From: Candidatus Gastranaerophilales bacterium
Lineage (GTDB): Bacteria > Cyanobacteriota > Vampirovibrionia > Gastranaerophilales > Gastranaerophilaceae
NCBI GenBank assembly: GCA_944325025.1
Contig: CALUYN010000004.1
Coordinates: 23,335-87,334, forward strand
Direction of reading: 5' to 3'
DNA length: 64,000 nt
The notes under the pieces: model-generated
Seen by the model: the letters and a program-made list of their open reading frames with translations, nothing else
Told to the model about the DNA's origin: nothing
The model's database searches: none
Translations under genes and position numbers: made by a program
In this document: piece by piece, positions 7,873-16,724 of the stretch
Layout: the number at the start of each line of letters is the position of its first letter
Numbering within the stretch: the stretch's first letter is position 1

Positions 7873-8973
7873 ATGAAAAATATAAAAAATAAATTATTCT
7901 CTAAAGAACCTGTAACAATCGGCCCCGAAAGCGGTTATGACAATTATATAATGGCAATAGAATCAAGCTGTGATGAAACAGCCTGTGCAATAGTTAAAAA
8001 CGGGCGTGAAGTTATTGCAAATGTTGTTGCATCTCAAATCAAAACTCATGCGCAATTCGGAGGCGTAATTCCTGAAATTGCGGCAAGAGAACATCTTGAC
8101 TCTATCAACATTGTTATTGATGAGGCTTTTAAACAGGCAAAAGAGAATGCTGACCTTAATCCTGAAGATATAACAGCATTTGCAGGCACTGTAGGCCCCG
8201 GACTTGTCGGCTGCCTTCTTGTCGGATTAAATGCCGCAAAAACACTTGCATTAACGTATGACAAACCGTTTATAGGGGTAAATCACCTCAACGCTCATCT
8301 TTGCGGAAACTATCTTGATACAGACTTAAAACCTCCTTTTATGGCGCTTTTAGTCAGCGGCGGACACACGCAGATTATTGATGTAAAATCTTATTCCGAA
8401 CAGAATATTTTAGGAGAAACCATAGATGATGCTGTGGGTGAAGCTTACGATAAAGTTGCAAGGCTGATAGGACTTCCGTATCCCGGCGGGCCAAAGCTTG
8501 ATAAAATGGCTCAGGAAGGAAATCCACATGCATTCAAACTTCCCGAAGCAAAAGTCGAAGGATATAATTTCAGTTTCAGCGGGCTCAAAACAGCCGTCCT
8601 CCGCCTTGTTAAATCTTTTGAAGGCAAAAACCTCCCTTGTGAAAGGGAGGGGAACCGCATAGCGGTGGAGGGATTTTTGCCCGTAAAAGATATTTGCGCA
8701 AGCTTTCAAGAATGCGTTTCATCAACCCTGTTACATAAATTAAAATCTGCCCTTGAACATTCCGGCTACAAACAGGTTGTAATAGCCGGCGGCGTTGCTG
8801 CAAATTCTGAAATCCGTAAGAAAATATTCGCACTTGAAAATGAGGGGTACAAAGTTTTTGCCCCGCCAATGAAATACTGCACGGATAATGCAGCAATGGT
8901 TGCGTCGTGTGCCTATTTCAATACAAATACATTTGATGACGTTAACACAGAAGTATTTTCAAGAGTTAAGTAA
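7873..8973 (+). CDS. tsaD: tRNA N6-threonylcarbamoyladenosine transferase TsaD, with in-frame repeat insertion
   Basis: Transfers the threonylcarbamoyl group to A37 of ANN-decoding tRNAs, working with TsaB, TsaE and TsaC. Family motifs are IESSCDETACAIV, the metal histidines in HAQFGGVIPEIAAREH and in GVNHLNAHL, SGGHTQ and FSFSGLKTAV. Residues about 252-269 are an extra segment encoded by a palindromic repeat (8626-8681), where homologues go directly from the LKTAV helix to a PVxDIxASFQ helix. The frame is kept. The N-terminus is about 26 residues longer than usual; ATG 7951 (MAIESSCDE) is an alternative start. The C-terminus ends short, at FSRVK. Confidence 0.95.
   Translation: MKNIKNKLFSKEPVTIGPESGYDNYIMAIESSCDETACAIVKNGREVIANVVASQIKTHAQFGGVIPEIAAREHLDSINIVIDEAFKQAKENADLNPEDITAFAGTVGPGLVGCLLVGLNAAKTLALTYDKPFIGVNHLNAHLCGNYLDTDLKPPFMALLVSGGHTQIIDVKSYSEQNILGETIDDAVGEAYDKVARLIGLPYPGGPKLDKMAQEGNPHAFKLPEAKVEGYNFSFSGLKTAVLRLVKSFEGKNLPCEREGNRIAVEGFLPVKDICASFQECVSSTLLHKLKSALEHSGYKQVVIAGGVAANSEIRKKIFALENEGYKVFAPPMKYCTDNAAMVASCAYFNTNTFDDVNTEVFSRVK
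8626..8681. repeat. Palindromic repeat inserted in frame in tsaD
   Basis: Contains CCTCCCTTGTGAAAGGGAGG (hairpin, stem CCTCCCTT/AAGGGAGG) followed by ACCGCATAGCGGT (second hairpin, stem ACCGC/GCGGT) and GGAGGGATTTTT. Its GC-rich composition differs sharply from the surrounding gene, and it codes for residues absent from TsaD homologues. Related purine/pyrimidine hairpins occur in the noncoding patch at 45 kb. Confidence 0.75.
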
Positions 8974-9080
8974 ATTTTAAAAATTGTAAATTTTACACTA
9001 TTTAAATAGCAAAAAAAATTTTGTTACAGATTTAGTAGTATAGTAAAACATCTTGGGAACAACTATACTATGAAATCTTC

Positions 9081-9113
9081 TTGCGGAAATAAAGTATATT
9101 TCCGCATTATTAT
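9081..9113 (+). terminator. Possible terminator of tsaD
   Basis: The hairpin TGCGGAAAT / ATTTCCGCA (9-bp stem, small loop) is followed by an AT-rich TTATTATTA tail. It is weaker than the other terminators in the window because the tail is not a pure T run. Confidence 0.4.
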
Positions 9114-9151
9114 TAGAAGCAAAAAAATTTATTACACGTTTTATAAAAAAT

Positions 9152-10108
9152 ATGATAAATATTTCACGGGGAAACAAGCACCAATATAATCAAAATTTTA
9201 CAAGCGGTATTACACGAAAATTATCAAGGAATTATTATCATAGTGAGCAGGATATTGTAAAAATTTTTGATACTCATCCGCAAAAAAACGGTATTGCAGG
9301 ACAGTTGCCGGTAAGTTGGTTAAAAAACATAGATACAAATGAAAAACGTAAAATCGTCAGTATTATATACACAGAATTTGCAAACAATATAAAACTTGCC
9401 AAAATCAGTTTAAAAACCGCAACAGAAAATCTTAATTACATACTGCACAAATATAAAATATTATCACCAAATCAAAGTTATAATGTAAAAAAAATTGATA
9501 CTTCAGGCTCTGTTTATACTGCAAATGGATACATTTTATCTGGAACCGGAATTGAGAGTTTCTTTATTAAAGAATTTGCTGATCTGAACGATAAAAGTCC
9601 TAGAATGTACAAAATTATGACGGAAAGCAACGGCAAATTCGTAGAAGTTGCGCGTGCTCTATACCTAAATAACAGAATTAAAGACAGACATATTATGCAC
9701 ACTCACTGGGGTGACACTAAAAACGGCTATATGGTTAGCGAATACGTAAAACCAATAAAAAAATATAAATCGCCTATTGAAATAAAAGAAATTTACGATA
9801 CTGAAGAGGAACTTTTTATTGATTTGTATAAAAAATATGGTTTTACACGTAATGAACTAAAAAAATATAACGTTCAGACATCATATGAATATAAAAAAAA
9901 GTTTTACGCATACCCTGAAGATAGAATTATATACAACTATTTTTCAAATATGTTTGAAAAATACGGACTAAGGGATTACGATTTATACTGCAACCCGGAC
10001 AATTACATTATCACATTCGACGGCAACGGCAATCCGCTCTTAAAGCTTATAGATTTTGGAGGAATTACACGACTTAAGAAACATTTGCATAGAGTTTGGA
10101 TAAAATAA
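9152..10108 (+). CDS. Hypothetical protein with kinase-like fold signatures (318 aa)
   Basis: No family recognised by name. Motif order resembles a protein-kinase-type fold: GYILSGTGIES followed by FFIKEFAD (glycine loop and beta-3 lysine), EVARALYLNN (alpha-C glutamate), GYMVSEYV (hinge), then NPDNYII and LKLIDFGG (catalytic asparagine and DFG-like metal loop). The catalytic aspartate position is unclear: DLYCNPDN is two residues longer than the HRDLKPEN pattern. The N-terminal 110 residues are Lys/Asn rich and of unknown type. There is no Shine-Dalgarno sequence at the chosen ATG. The gene end overlaps the convergent gshB by 35 bp. Kinase activity is inference. Confidence 0.6.
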   Translation: MINISRGNKHQYNQNFTSGITRKLSRNYYHSEQDIVKIFDTHPQKNGIAGQLPVSWLKNIDTNEKRKIVSIIYTEFANNIKLAKISLKTATENLNYILHKYKILSPNQSYNVKKIDTSGSVYTANGYILSGTGIESFFIKEFADLNDKSPRMYKIMTESNGKFVEVARALYLNNRIKDRHIMHTHWGDTKNGYMVSEYVKPIKKYKSPIEIKEIYDTEEELFIDLYKKYGFTRNELKKYNVQTSYEYKKKFYAYPEDRIIYNYFSNMFEKYGLRDYDLYCNPDNYIITFDGNGNPLLKLIDFGGITRLKKHLHRVWIK

Positions 10109-11033
10109 ACTCTGTTATTTTCTTTTCTAAAGAACATCCAAAATGATTATTAACTTCTTTTATAAAATAACATGGACTTGTAATATTAATTTCAATAATT
10201 TTTCCGTCAATAACATCCAAACCTGCCATAGGAAGTCCGAGCCTATTTAATTCTTTTGCCACAGGAATAAATTTTTCTTTTTCTTCTTGCGGCAATTCTG
10301 CTTTTACGATATTAGAATCGCAGTGTTCATTAAATTTAAAATCATCGTTAGATGGAAGTTTTTGAACACAAACATCTAGAACTTCATCTCCTAAAAACAT
10401 AACTCTTTTATCGCCAAATTTGGCTTTTGGAATATATTTTTGCACCATAATAAGCTGCTTTTGATTTTTAGTCATTGTATTAATAATAACAGCAGTATTT
10501 TTATCGCCTTTCTTTAAAGTCATAACGCCTGAACCAAAGCAGCCGTTAAGCGGTTTCAAAACAATTTCTTCATGCTGATTTAAAAATTTTATAATATCAG
10601 ATTTAGATGATGTTACGATGTTTTCCGGCATTAGATCTAAAAATTTCAAAGTATGCAGTTTTTCATTGAAATTTCGAATAGATTTCGGGTCATTCAAAAT
10701 TGTTGTTTTATTTCTATCAACAAAATCAAATACATAAGTTGCATTGATATAATCTATATCAACAGGAGGGTCAGGTCTAAACATAACTAGTTTGAAATCT
10801 TCAATCTGTTTTAAAACTTCCGGTTTTTCATAAAAAATATTTTCATCTTGTTCAAACGATTTGAAACAATGAGCATAAGCTTTTCCCGAGATTACCGCAA
10901 AATGATCAATTGTTGTTATATAAACATTATTACTATTTCTTAACAACTCTCTTATTAACCAGAAATTTGTAACAAGGTTATTAAATTCAAAATACTTTAG
11001 CTCCAATCTGTCAATAACAAATAAAATATCCAT
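10074..11033 (-). CDS. gshB: Glutathione synthetase (ATP-grasp)
   Basis: Joins gamma-glutamylcysteine and glycine with ATP. The 319 aa match bacterial GshB (about 316). Visible motifs are FRPDPPVDIDYINATY, LNDPKSIRNFNEKL, the ATP-grasp lysine in IVLKPLNGCFGSGV and the metal site in GLDVIDGKIIEINITSP. Start ATG 11033 (MDILFVID) is chosen over a frame start 40 codons upstream because AAAAGAGGCTATAT precedes it and the fold begins there. No gshA lies nearby. This is the intact copy; a truncated duplicate lies at 15117-15662. Confidence 0.93.
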   Translation of the reverse strand: MDILFVIDRLELKYFEFNNLVTNFWLIRELLRNSNNVYITTIDHFAVISGKAYAHCFKSFEQDENIFYEKPEVLKQIEDFKLVMFRPDPPVDIDYINATYVFDFVDRNKTTILNDPKSIRNFNEKLHTLKFLDLMPENIVTSSKSDIIKFLNQHEEIVLKPLNGCFGSGVMTLKKGDKNTAVIINTMTKNQKQLIMVQKYIPKAKFGDKRVMFLGDEVLDVCVQKLPSNDDFKFNEHCDSNIVKAELPQEEKEKFIPVAKELNRLGLPMAGLDVIDGKIIEINITSPCYFIKEVNNHFGCSLEKKITEFILSKLYANVS

Positions 11034-11208
11034 ATATAGCCTCTTTTCAATAAAATTATAACTATAAAACACATTTTTCAATAAGTAAAAAGAATAAAGT
11101 TTGTAATAATTCTTAATATTTTTACTTAAAAAAGCAAAAAAAATTTCTCTCAAGTGTTATTATAAATATAACGTAGTGTGTGTAATTTTTTAAAGAAAGG
11201 TAGAAATT

Positions 11209-12021
11209 ATGTCAGTAAATGCAGTAAATTCAGCACCAGTTGATGCTCCTAAGAAAAAATCATCATCCTCTGTTGCAGCTCCTACTATTGGTTTAGGTGT
11301 TGTAGGCGCAGGCGCAGGTTATTTAGCAGGCGGCAAAAGACCGTCACTAGAAGAAGTTTTCAAAATGGCTCCTGATACTTTTGAATCTCATGTAAAAGAA
11401 GCTAAAGATGAAGTAAAAACAGAAGCAGACAAAATCGGCGAAGAAATCAAAAAATTAAATGATGAAAACGGAGAATTCGTTCCTGATAAAGCTAAAAAAG
11501 AAGCTTTTGATAGTCAGGTAAACGGCCAAAAACTTGCTGATGATGCTGCAGAAACAAAAGCTTTAGAAAAAGCTAATGAAAACTATGATAAAAAGCTTTT
11601 AGAAGAATTAAACAAAGACAAAAAAGACGGTGAAAAATTAGCAAAAGCAGCAGACGCTTCGGAAGAAGCACGCAAAGCTGCAGCAGAAGCAATAAAAGAC
11701 TCTGATGAAGCAAAAGCCGTAAAAACAGCAGAAGATAATGTACGTGCAGCTAAAGAAAAACTCGTCAGAGAATCTGCTGATGAAAATGTAAAAAAAGTAG
11801 TAAAAGAATTTGATGAAGCTGTACAAGCTGCTACAGAAAATAAAAATAAGAAAATAGCAGAATTAGCAGGTAAAGACGATATGAAAAATGCTTTTGCAAA
11901 AATTAAAAAATTGTTCCCGAAAGAAGGCAAAGGCAAAGCAGCTCTTCTCTGGGGCGGTATTGCAGCAGCAGTAGGTCTTATTGCAGGATTGGTTCTTGGC
12001 GGAAGCAAAAAAGAAGCATAG
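11209..12021 (+). CDS. Hypothetical Ala/Lys/Glu-rich coiled-coil protein with Gly-rich ends (copy 1)
   Basis: 270 aa, not recognised. Residues 20-42 are a Gly/Ala hydrophobic stretch (GLGVVGAGAGYLAGG). Residues 50-235 are highly charged and low in complexity, rich in Ala, Lys, Glu and Asp, and predicted long helix or coiled coil. Residues 243-266 form a glycine-rich transmembrane-like segment (WGGIAAAVGLIAGLVLGG) ending in KKEA. The arrangement suggests a rod tethered to membrane at one or both ends. A good AAGAAAGG site precedes the ATG. A shared terminator follows. The function is unknown. An identical copy is at 15838. Confidence 0.8.
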   Translation: MSVNAVNSAPVDAPKKKSSSSVAAPTIGLGVVGAGAGYLAGGKRPSLEEVFKMAPDTFESHVKEAKDEVKTEADKIGEEIKKLNDENGEFVPDKAKKEAFDSQVNGQKLADDAAETKALEKANENYDKKLLEELNKDKKDGEKLAKAADASEEARKAAAEAIKDSDEAKAVKTAEDNVRAAKEKLVRESADENVKKVVKEFDEAVQAATENKNKKIAELAGKDDMKNAFAKIKKLFPKEGKGKAALLWGGIAAAVGLIAGLVLGGSKKEA

Positions 12022-12050
12022 TTTAAGACATAATACCTTATAATAAACAA

Positions 12051-12082
12051 AAAAAGACCGGATTAAAATCCGGTCTTTTTTA
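12051..12082. terminator. Bidirectional terminator (copy 1)
   Basis: The stem AAAAAGACCGGAT / ATCCGGTCTTTTT has a short A-rich loop. It lies between the convergent coiled-coil and UPF0173 genes. Confidence 0.9.
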
Positions 12083-12095
12083 TATAAAAAGCTAT

Positions 12096-12755
12096 TTAAA
12101 CCTTATCGGGATCAAGAACAACGCAGCGAGAGTTATTCACCTGTAATAACGCAGCAAATTTTTCTAAATCCGCCTTTATTTCAGGGAATGTGTTATAGTG
12201 CATTGGAATAACAGTTTGAGCACTAAGCCAGTCAGCAGCAACAGCCGCATGCTCTATATCCATTGTATAATGGCCGCCGATCGGAAGCATTGCAATATTA
12301 GGGCGGTATAACTCTTTTATTGTTTTCATTTCTGAAGTTAAACCTGTATCGCCTGCATGGTAAATTCTTACATTTTCCACATCAAAAACTATTCCTGCAG
12401 GTTCTCCTGCATATCTGCCGTCTGGCAAAACACTTGTATGAGATGCAGGAACAAAAACAGCTCTGCCCCAATCATAATTAATCCATCCGCCAAAATTTAC
12501 AGAACGGACTTTACAACCCTGTTCTTTACAGTACTGAGCCAGTTCAACAATAGCAGTAATCGTTGCATCTTTTTCTTTTGCAATTTCTATTGCTTGCCCC
12601 AGATGGTCCCCGTGAGCGTGAGTTAAAAATATATCCGTTATATTTGCATTATGCCAATCATATTTAGGATTGATACTCACGTAAGGGTCAACCATTATTG
12701 AGTTATTTTTTAACTTGATTTCAAAAGCGCTGTGGCCGATGTATTTTAAATCCAT
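12096..12755 (-). CDS. UPF0173 metal-dependent hydrolase (MBL fold), copy 1
   Basis: 219 aa of the UPF0173 branch of the metallo-beta-lactamase fold. The zinc motif THAHGDH is at residues 45-51, with further ligands in PASHTS, HAGDTG and IPMHYNTFP. MDLKYIGHSAFEI is the standard start of the family. Physiological substrates are not established. GAGAGGTTTGTT precedes the ATG. The gene is convergent with the coiled-coil protein. An identical second copy is at 16725. Confidence 0.92.
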   Translation of the reverse strand: MDLKYIGHSAFEIKLKNNSIMVDPYVSINPKYDWHNANITDIFLTHAHGDHLGQAIEIAKEKDATITAIVELAQYCKEQGCKVRSVNFGGWINYDWGRAVFVPASHTSVLPDGRYAGEPAGIVFDVENVRIYHAGDTGLTSEMKTIKELYRPNIAMLPIGGHYTMDIEHAAVAADWLSAQTVIPMHYNTFPEIKADLEKFAALLQVNNSRCVVLDPDKV

Positions 12756-12805
12756 AACAAACCTCTCTTTTCACTGCCTTTTATACAATTTCACTTAAAG
12801 CTTAC

Positions 12806-12831
12806 GTCATCCCGAACTTGTTTCGGCATCT
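12806..12831. repeat. Dispersed palindromic repeat, copy B
   Basis: Variant CCCGAACTTGTTTCGG of the element seen at 7824, in the gap upstream of ribD. Confidence 0.7.
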
Positions 12832-12870
12832 ATTATTTTAATATATCAAATTTTATAGTAGAATGCAAAT

Positions 12871-13914
12871 ATGCAATATGAAAAATTAATGGAAAAATGT
12901 ATAGAGCTTGCAAAACAAGCAGAAGGTTTTACCTCTCCCAATCCTCTTGTCGGATGCATAATACTTGATAAAGACGGAAATGAAATTTCAACAGGCTATC
13001 ACCAAAAATACGGGGAAAATCATGCAGAACGCGACGCACTTTTAAAACTCACAAACGGTGAAGAAAAAGGAGGCACGCTTATTGTAAATCTTGAACCATG
13101 TTCGCATTACGGCAAAACCCCTCCATGTGCAGACCTGATTATTGAGCGCGGAATAAAAAAAGTTGTTATCGGAATGCGTGACGTTAACCCGATTGTCGCA
13201 GGAAACGGAATAAGAAAACTTAAAAACGCAGGGATTGAAGTCGTTGAAAATGTGCTTGAACATGAATGTCGAAATTTAAATGAAGTATTTATCAAAAATA
13301 TGACAAAAAATGAAGTTTTTGTTGCACTGAAAACCGCAACAACACTTGACGGGAAAATAGCGACACAAAATGGATCTTCTAAATGGATAACATCAGACAA
13401 GGCACGGGAAGAAGTAAAAAAAATCAGAAACAGATATGATGCAATTCTAACAACATCTTCAACTATTCTTGCAGATAACCCGACAATGACGCATAGAAAA
13501 AAAATTATTCTCGACAGAGAACTTAGAACAAATCTTGAAGCGCCAATATACAAAAATGGTGAGATATACCTCTTTAATGCGACACTGGATATGTTTGAAG
13601 GCGGAATAAATTTTATAAAAACACCTGTTATTAATGAGAAATTAGACATTGAATTTATACTAAAAAAAGTATTTGATTTAGGCATAAAAAGCATTCTAGT
13701 TGAAAGCGGCGGGCATTTAAACGGAGAAATGTTAAAATACACAGACAAAATTTACCATTTTATCGCTCCGAAAATTACAGGCGACAACAGCTCATTATCC
13801 TGTTTTGATTTCAGAAAAATTGACGATATTAATGATAGCTTCAATTTTCAAATTACACAAACAGAGATGTTCGAGCCGGATATTTTATTAACTTACTATC
13901 CTATTTCAAAATAA
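12871..13914 (+). CDS. ribD: Bifunctional riboflavin biosynthesis protein RibD, copy 1
   Basis: Deaminase and reductase steps early in riboflavin synthesis. The N-terminal zinc deaminase has the HAE motif at 51-53 and PCSHYGKTPPC (Cys77, Cys86). The C-terminal reductase domain has VALKTATTLDGKIAT and TILADNPTMTHR. The 347 aa are slightly short for the family (about 360-370), and the reductase end is compact. There is no Shine-Dalgarno sequence; a TATAGT box lies 11 nt before the ATG. No other rib genes are adjacent. Identical copy at 17500. Confidence 0.95.
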   Translation: MQYEKLMEKCIELAKQAEGFTSPNPLVGCIILDKDGNEISTGYHQKYGENHAERDALLKLTNGEEKGGTLIVNLEPCSHYGKTPPCADLIIERGIKKVVIGMRDVNPIVAGNGIRKLKNAGIEVVENVLEHECRNLNEVFIKNMTKNEVFVALKTATTLDGKIATQNGSSKWITSDKAREEVKKIRNRYDAILTTSSTILADNPTMTHRKKIILDRELRTNLEAPIYKNGEIYLFNATLDMFEGGINFIKTPVINEKLDIEFILKKVFDLGIKSILVESGGHLNGEMLKYTDKIYHFIAPKITGDNSSLSCFDFRKIDDINDSFNFQITQTEMFEPDILLTYYPISK

Positions 13915-13925
13915 TAAAAAAGTTG

Positions 13926-13931
13926 TATAAT
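13926..13931 (+). promoter_or_regulatory. TATAAT -10 box of memo gene (copy 1)
   Basis: TATAAT lies 7 nt before the ATG at 13939, with no Shine-Dalgarno in between. Leaderless type. Repeated at 18555 in copy 2. Confidence 0.55.
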
Positions 13932-13938
13932 AAATTTT

Positions 13939-15207
13939 ATGAAGAAAAAAACAGCATCAGCAGGAACTTTTTATCCTGGAGATAAAGAAGAGCTTTCAAA
14001 TTTAATCAGGAGTTTTGAAGTTGAAACTCCTGTATATAAATCGCGTGCTGTGATTGTCCCGCACGCAGGTTATATTTATTCAGGCAGACTCGCTGCAAAC
14101 GGTATTCAACATTTGAAAAAGGAAGCAAAAAATATTTTTATCTTTGCTCCTGCTCACTATGAAAGGATTTTTGGATGTTCTGTCTGTGATTATAATGAAT
14201 TTGAAACACCATTAGGAGATGTGCAGGTAAATAAAGAATTATCTTTAGAACTTGCAAAATTTTGCGACTGCAATATAGCAAACTATGCTTTTGAAAAAGA
14301 ACACTCAATAGAAGTTCTGCTTCCGTTTATAAAATATTTTCTTCCTGAGGCAAAAATCGTACCTGTTCTCTACGGCTGCGAGAATTTTAAAAATTTATGC
14401 GAAACTCTTGAGCATTTCTGGGCGGATGATGATAATGTATTTGTTATATCAAGTGATTTAAGCCATTTTTATCCAGAAAAAGAAGCTGTAAAAATCGACA
14501 ATTACACTGCAAGAATGATTGAAGAAAATAATCTGTCAAATTTTGAACAGGAACAGGCATGCGGCGCTGTTGGAATTTGCGGACTCATTGAGTTTGCAAA
14601 AAAGAAAAATTATTCATTAATAAGAGCAGGGCTCACAAATTCTGCAGCAGCAACGGGCGACAGCTCCCGTGTAGTTGGCTACGGCAGTTGGTATTTATAC
14701 GAAGGAGAAAAAAATAGTTACATAAAAAAATATTATTCTGATTTTGTCAAAAAAGTTTGCAAAGACAGCATTTTATCGGGCTTGCAGCTCGGTCAGGCGA
14801 GAATAGATGATTATGACTGCGTATTTGAAGAATATGGAGCATCGTTTGTGACACTGGAACTAGATGGAATTTTACGGGGATGTATCGGCTCAATTATTGC
14901 GCATAAACCGCTGATTAAAGATTTAATACATAACGCGCATGCTGCAGCATTTTCAGATCCGAGATTTCCTGCACTTACACTAAATGAATACAACAGAATA
15001 ACAATAGGAATTTCGCTTCTTTCAAAACCCGAACGAATAGAGTTTGACACGGAAGAAGAACTTTTAGAGGATTTAGCACCAAATGTTGACGGATTAATTA
15101 TACGCGACGGAAATTATCAGGCAGTATTTTTATCGCCTTTCTTTAAAGTCATAACGCCTGAACCAAAGCAGCCGTTAAGCGGTTTCAAAACAATTTCTTC
15201 ATGCTGA
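13939..15207 (+). pseudogene. AmmeMemoRadiSam B-A fusion truncated at the duplication junction
   Basis: Residues 1-398 are identical to the intact protein at 18568-19893. At 15132 the reading frame passes into antisense gshB sequence and adds 24 unrelated residues ending FKTISSC. The last about 43 native residues of the AMMECR1 domain are missing. The promoter and start are intact, so a chimeric 422-aa protein could still be made. I call it a pseudogene because of the lost C-terminus. Confidence 0.85.
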
Positions 15208-15662
15208 TTTAAAAATTTTATAATATCAGATTTAGATGATGTTACGATGTTTTCCGGCATTAGATCTAAAAATTTCAAAGTATGCAGTTTTTCATTGAAA
15301 TTTCGAATAGATTTCGGGTCATTCAAAATTGTTGTTTTATTTCTATCAACAAAATCAAATACATAAGTTGCATTGATATAATCTATATCAACAGGAGGGT
15401 CAGGTCTAAACATAACTAGTTTGAAATCTTCAATCTGTTTTAAAACTTCCGGTTTTTCATAAAAAATATTTTCATCTTGTTCAAACGATTTGAAACAATG
15501 AGCATAAGCTTTTCCCGAGATTACCGCAAAATGATCAATTGTTGTTATATAAACATTATTACTATTTCTTAACAACTCTCTTATTAACCAGAAATTTGTA
15601 ACAAGGTTATTAAATTCAAAATACTTTAGCTCCAATCTGTCAATAACAAATAAAATATCCAT
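15117..15662 (-). pseudogene. N-terminal fragment of gshB at the duplication junction
   Basis: Identical to the first about 180 residues of GshB (intact at 10074-11033), with the same ribosome-binding site. The frame stops at 15117, just past the junction at 15121. The central ATP-grasp region is cut and the metal-binding C-terminus is missing, so the product cannot be an active synthetase. It overlaps the truncated memo gene on the opposite strand. Confidence 0.88.
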
Positions 15663-15837
15663 ATATAGCCTCTTTTCAATAAAATTATAACTATAAAACA
15701 CATTTTTCAATAAGTAAAAAGAATAAAGTTTGTAATAATTCTTAATATTTTTACTTAAAAAAGCAAAAAAAATTTCTCTCAAGTGTTATTATAAATATAA
15801 CGTAGTGTGTGTAATTTTTTAAAGAAAGGTAGAAATT

Positions 15838-16650
15838 ATGTCAGTAAATGCAGTAAATTCAGCACCAGTTGATGCTCCTAAGAAAAAATCATCATCCTCT
15901 GTTGCAGCTCCTACTATTGGTTTAGGTGTTGTAGGCGCAGGCGCAGGTTATTTAGCAGGCGGCAAAAGACCGTCACTAGAAGAAGTTTTCAAAATGGCTC
16001 CTGATACTTTTGAATCTCATGTAAAAGAAGCTAAAGATGAAGTAAAAACAGAAGCAGACAAAATCGGCGAAGAAATCAAAAAATTAAATGATGAAAACGG
16101 AGAATTCGTTCCTGATAAAGCTAAAAAAGAAGCTTTTGATAGTCAGGTAAACGGCCAAAAACTTGCTGATGATGCTGCAGAAACAAAAGCTTTAGAAAAA
16201 GCTAATGAAAACTATGATAAAAAGCTTTTAGAAGAATTAAACAAAGACAAAAAAGACGGTGAAAAATTAGCAAAAGCAGCAGACGCTTCGGAAGAAGCAC
16301 GCAAAGCTGCAGCAGAAGCAATAAAAGACTCTGATGAAGCAAAAGCCGTAAAAACAGCAGAAGATAATGTACGTGCAGCTAAAGAAAAACTCGTCAGAGA
16401 ATCTGCTGATGAAAATGTAAAAAAAGTAGTAAAAGAATTTGATGAAGCTGTACAAGCTGCTACAGAAAATAAAAATAAGAAAATAGCAGAATTAGCAGGT
16501 AAAGACGATATGAAAAATGCTTTTGCAAAAATTAAAAAATTGTTCCCGAAAGAAGGCAAAGGCAAAGCAGCTCTTCTCTGGGGCGGTATTGCAGCAGCAG
16601 TAGGTCTTATTGCAGGATTGGTTCTTGGCGGAAGCAAAAAAGAAGCATAG
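15838..16650 (+). CDS. Hypothetical coiled-coil protein with Gly-rich ends (copy 2)
   Basis: Identical in protein sequence and upstream region to the gene at 11209-12021: Gly/Ala hydrophobic stretch near the start, long charged helical middle, glycine-rich transmembrane-like end. It has its own copy of the ribosome-binding site and terminator, so it should be expressed like copy 1. Function unknown. Confidence 0.8.
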   Translation: MSVNAVNSAPVDAPKKKSSSSVAAPTIGLGVVGAGAGYLAGGKRPSLEEVFKMAPDTFESHVKEAKDEVKTEADKIGEEIKKLNDENGEFVPDKAKKEAFDSQVNGQKLADDAAETKALEKANENYDKKLLEELNKDKKDGEKLAKAADASEEARKAAAEAIKDSDEAKAVKTAEDNVRAAKEKLVRESADENVKKVVKEFDEAVQAATENKNKKIAELAGKDDMKNAFAKIKKLFPKEGKGKAALLWGGIAAAVGLIAGLVLGGSKKEA

Positions 16651-16679
16651 TTTAAGACATAATACCTTATAATAAACAA

Positions 16680-16711
16680 AAAAAGACCGGATTAAAATCC
16701 GGTCTTTTTTA
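16680..16711. terminator. Bidirectional terminator (copy 2)
   Basis: Duplicate of the GACCGGAT / ATCCGGTC terminator at 12051. Confidence 0.9.
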
Positions 16712-16724
16712 TATAAAAAGCTAT

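Larger units (their letters stand above)
10492..15120. repeat. Tandem duplication, copy 1 (4,629 bp)
   Basis: Every position reads the same as the position 4,629 bp to the right wherever I compared them, including noncoding gaps. All encoded proteins are identical. The unit runs from inside gshB to inside the memo gene. The 12-mer GCAGTATTTTTA is present at the left edge (10492), the junction (15121) and the right edge (19750), a microhomology footprint. Confidence 0.95.

Noticed and set aside
9070-9189. 39-codon frame starting MKSSCGNKVYF upstream of the kinase-like gene
   Set aside because: No Shine-Dalgarno, covers a likely terminator hairpin, and overlaps the next gene start.
11583-12050. 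155-codon minus-strand frame rich in Phe/Ser/Ala (and its duplicate at 16212)
   Set aside because: Mirror of the Lys/Glu/Ala-rich coiled-coil gene; the low-complexity sense strand leaves the antisense frame open by chance.
13107-13748. 213-codon minus-strand frame opposite ribD
   Set aside because: Antisense shadow of a fully conserved RibD; no ribosome-binding site and no recognisable domain.
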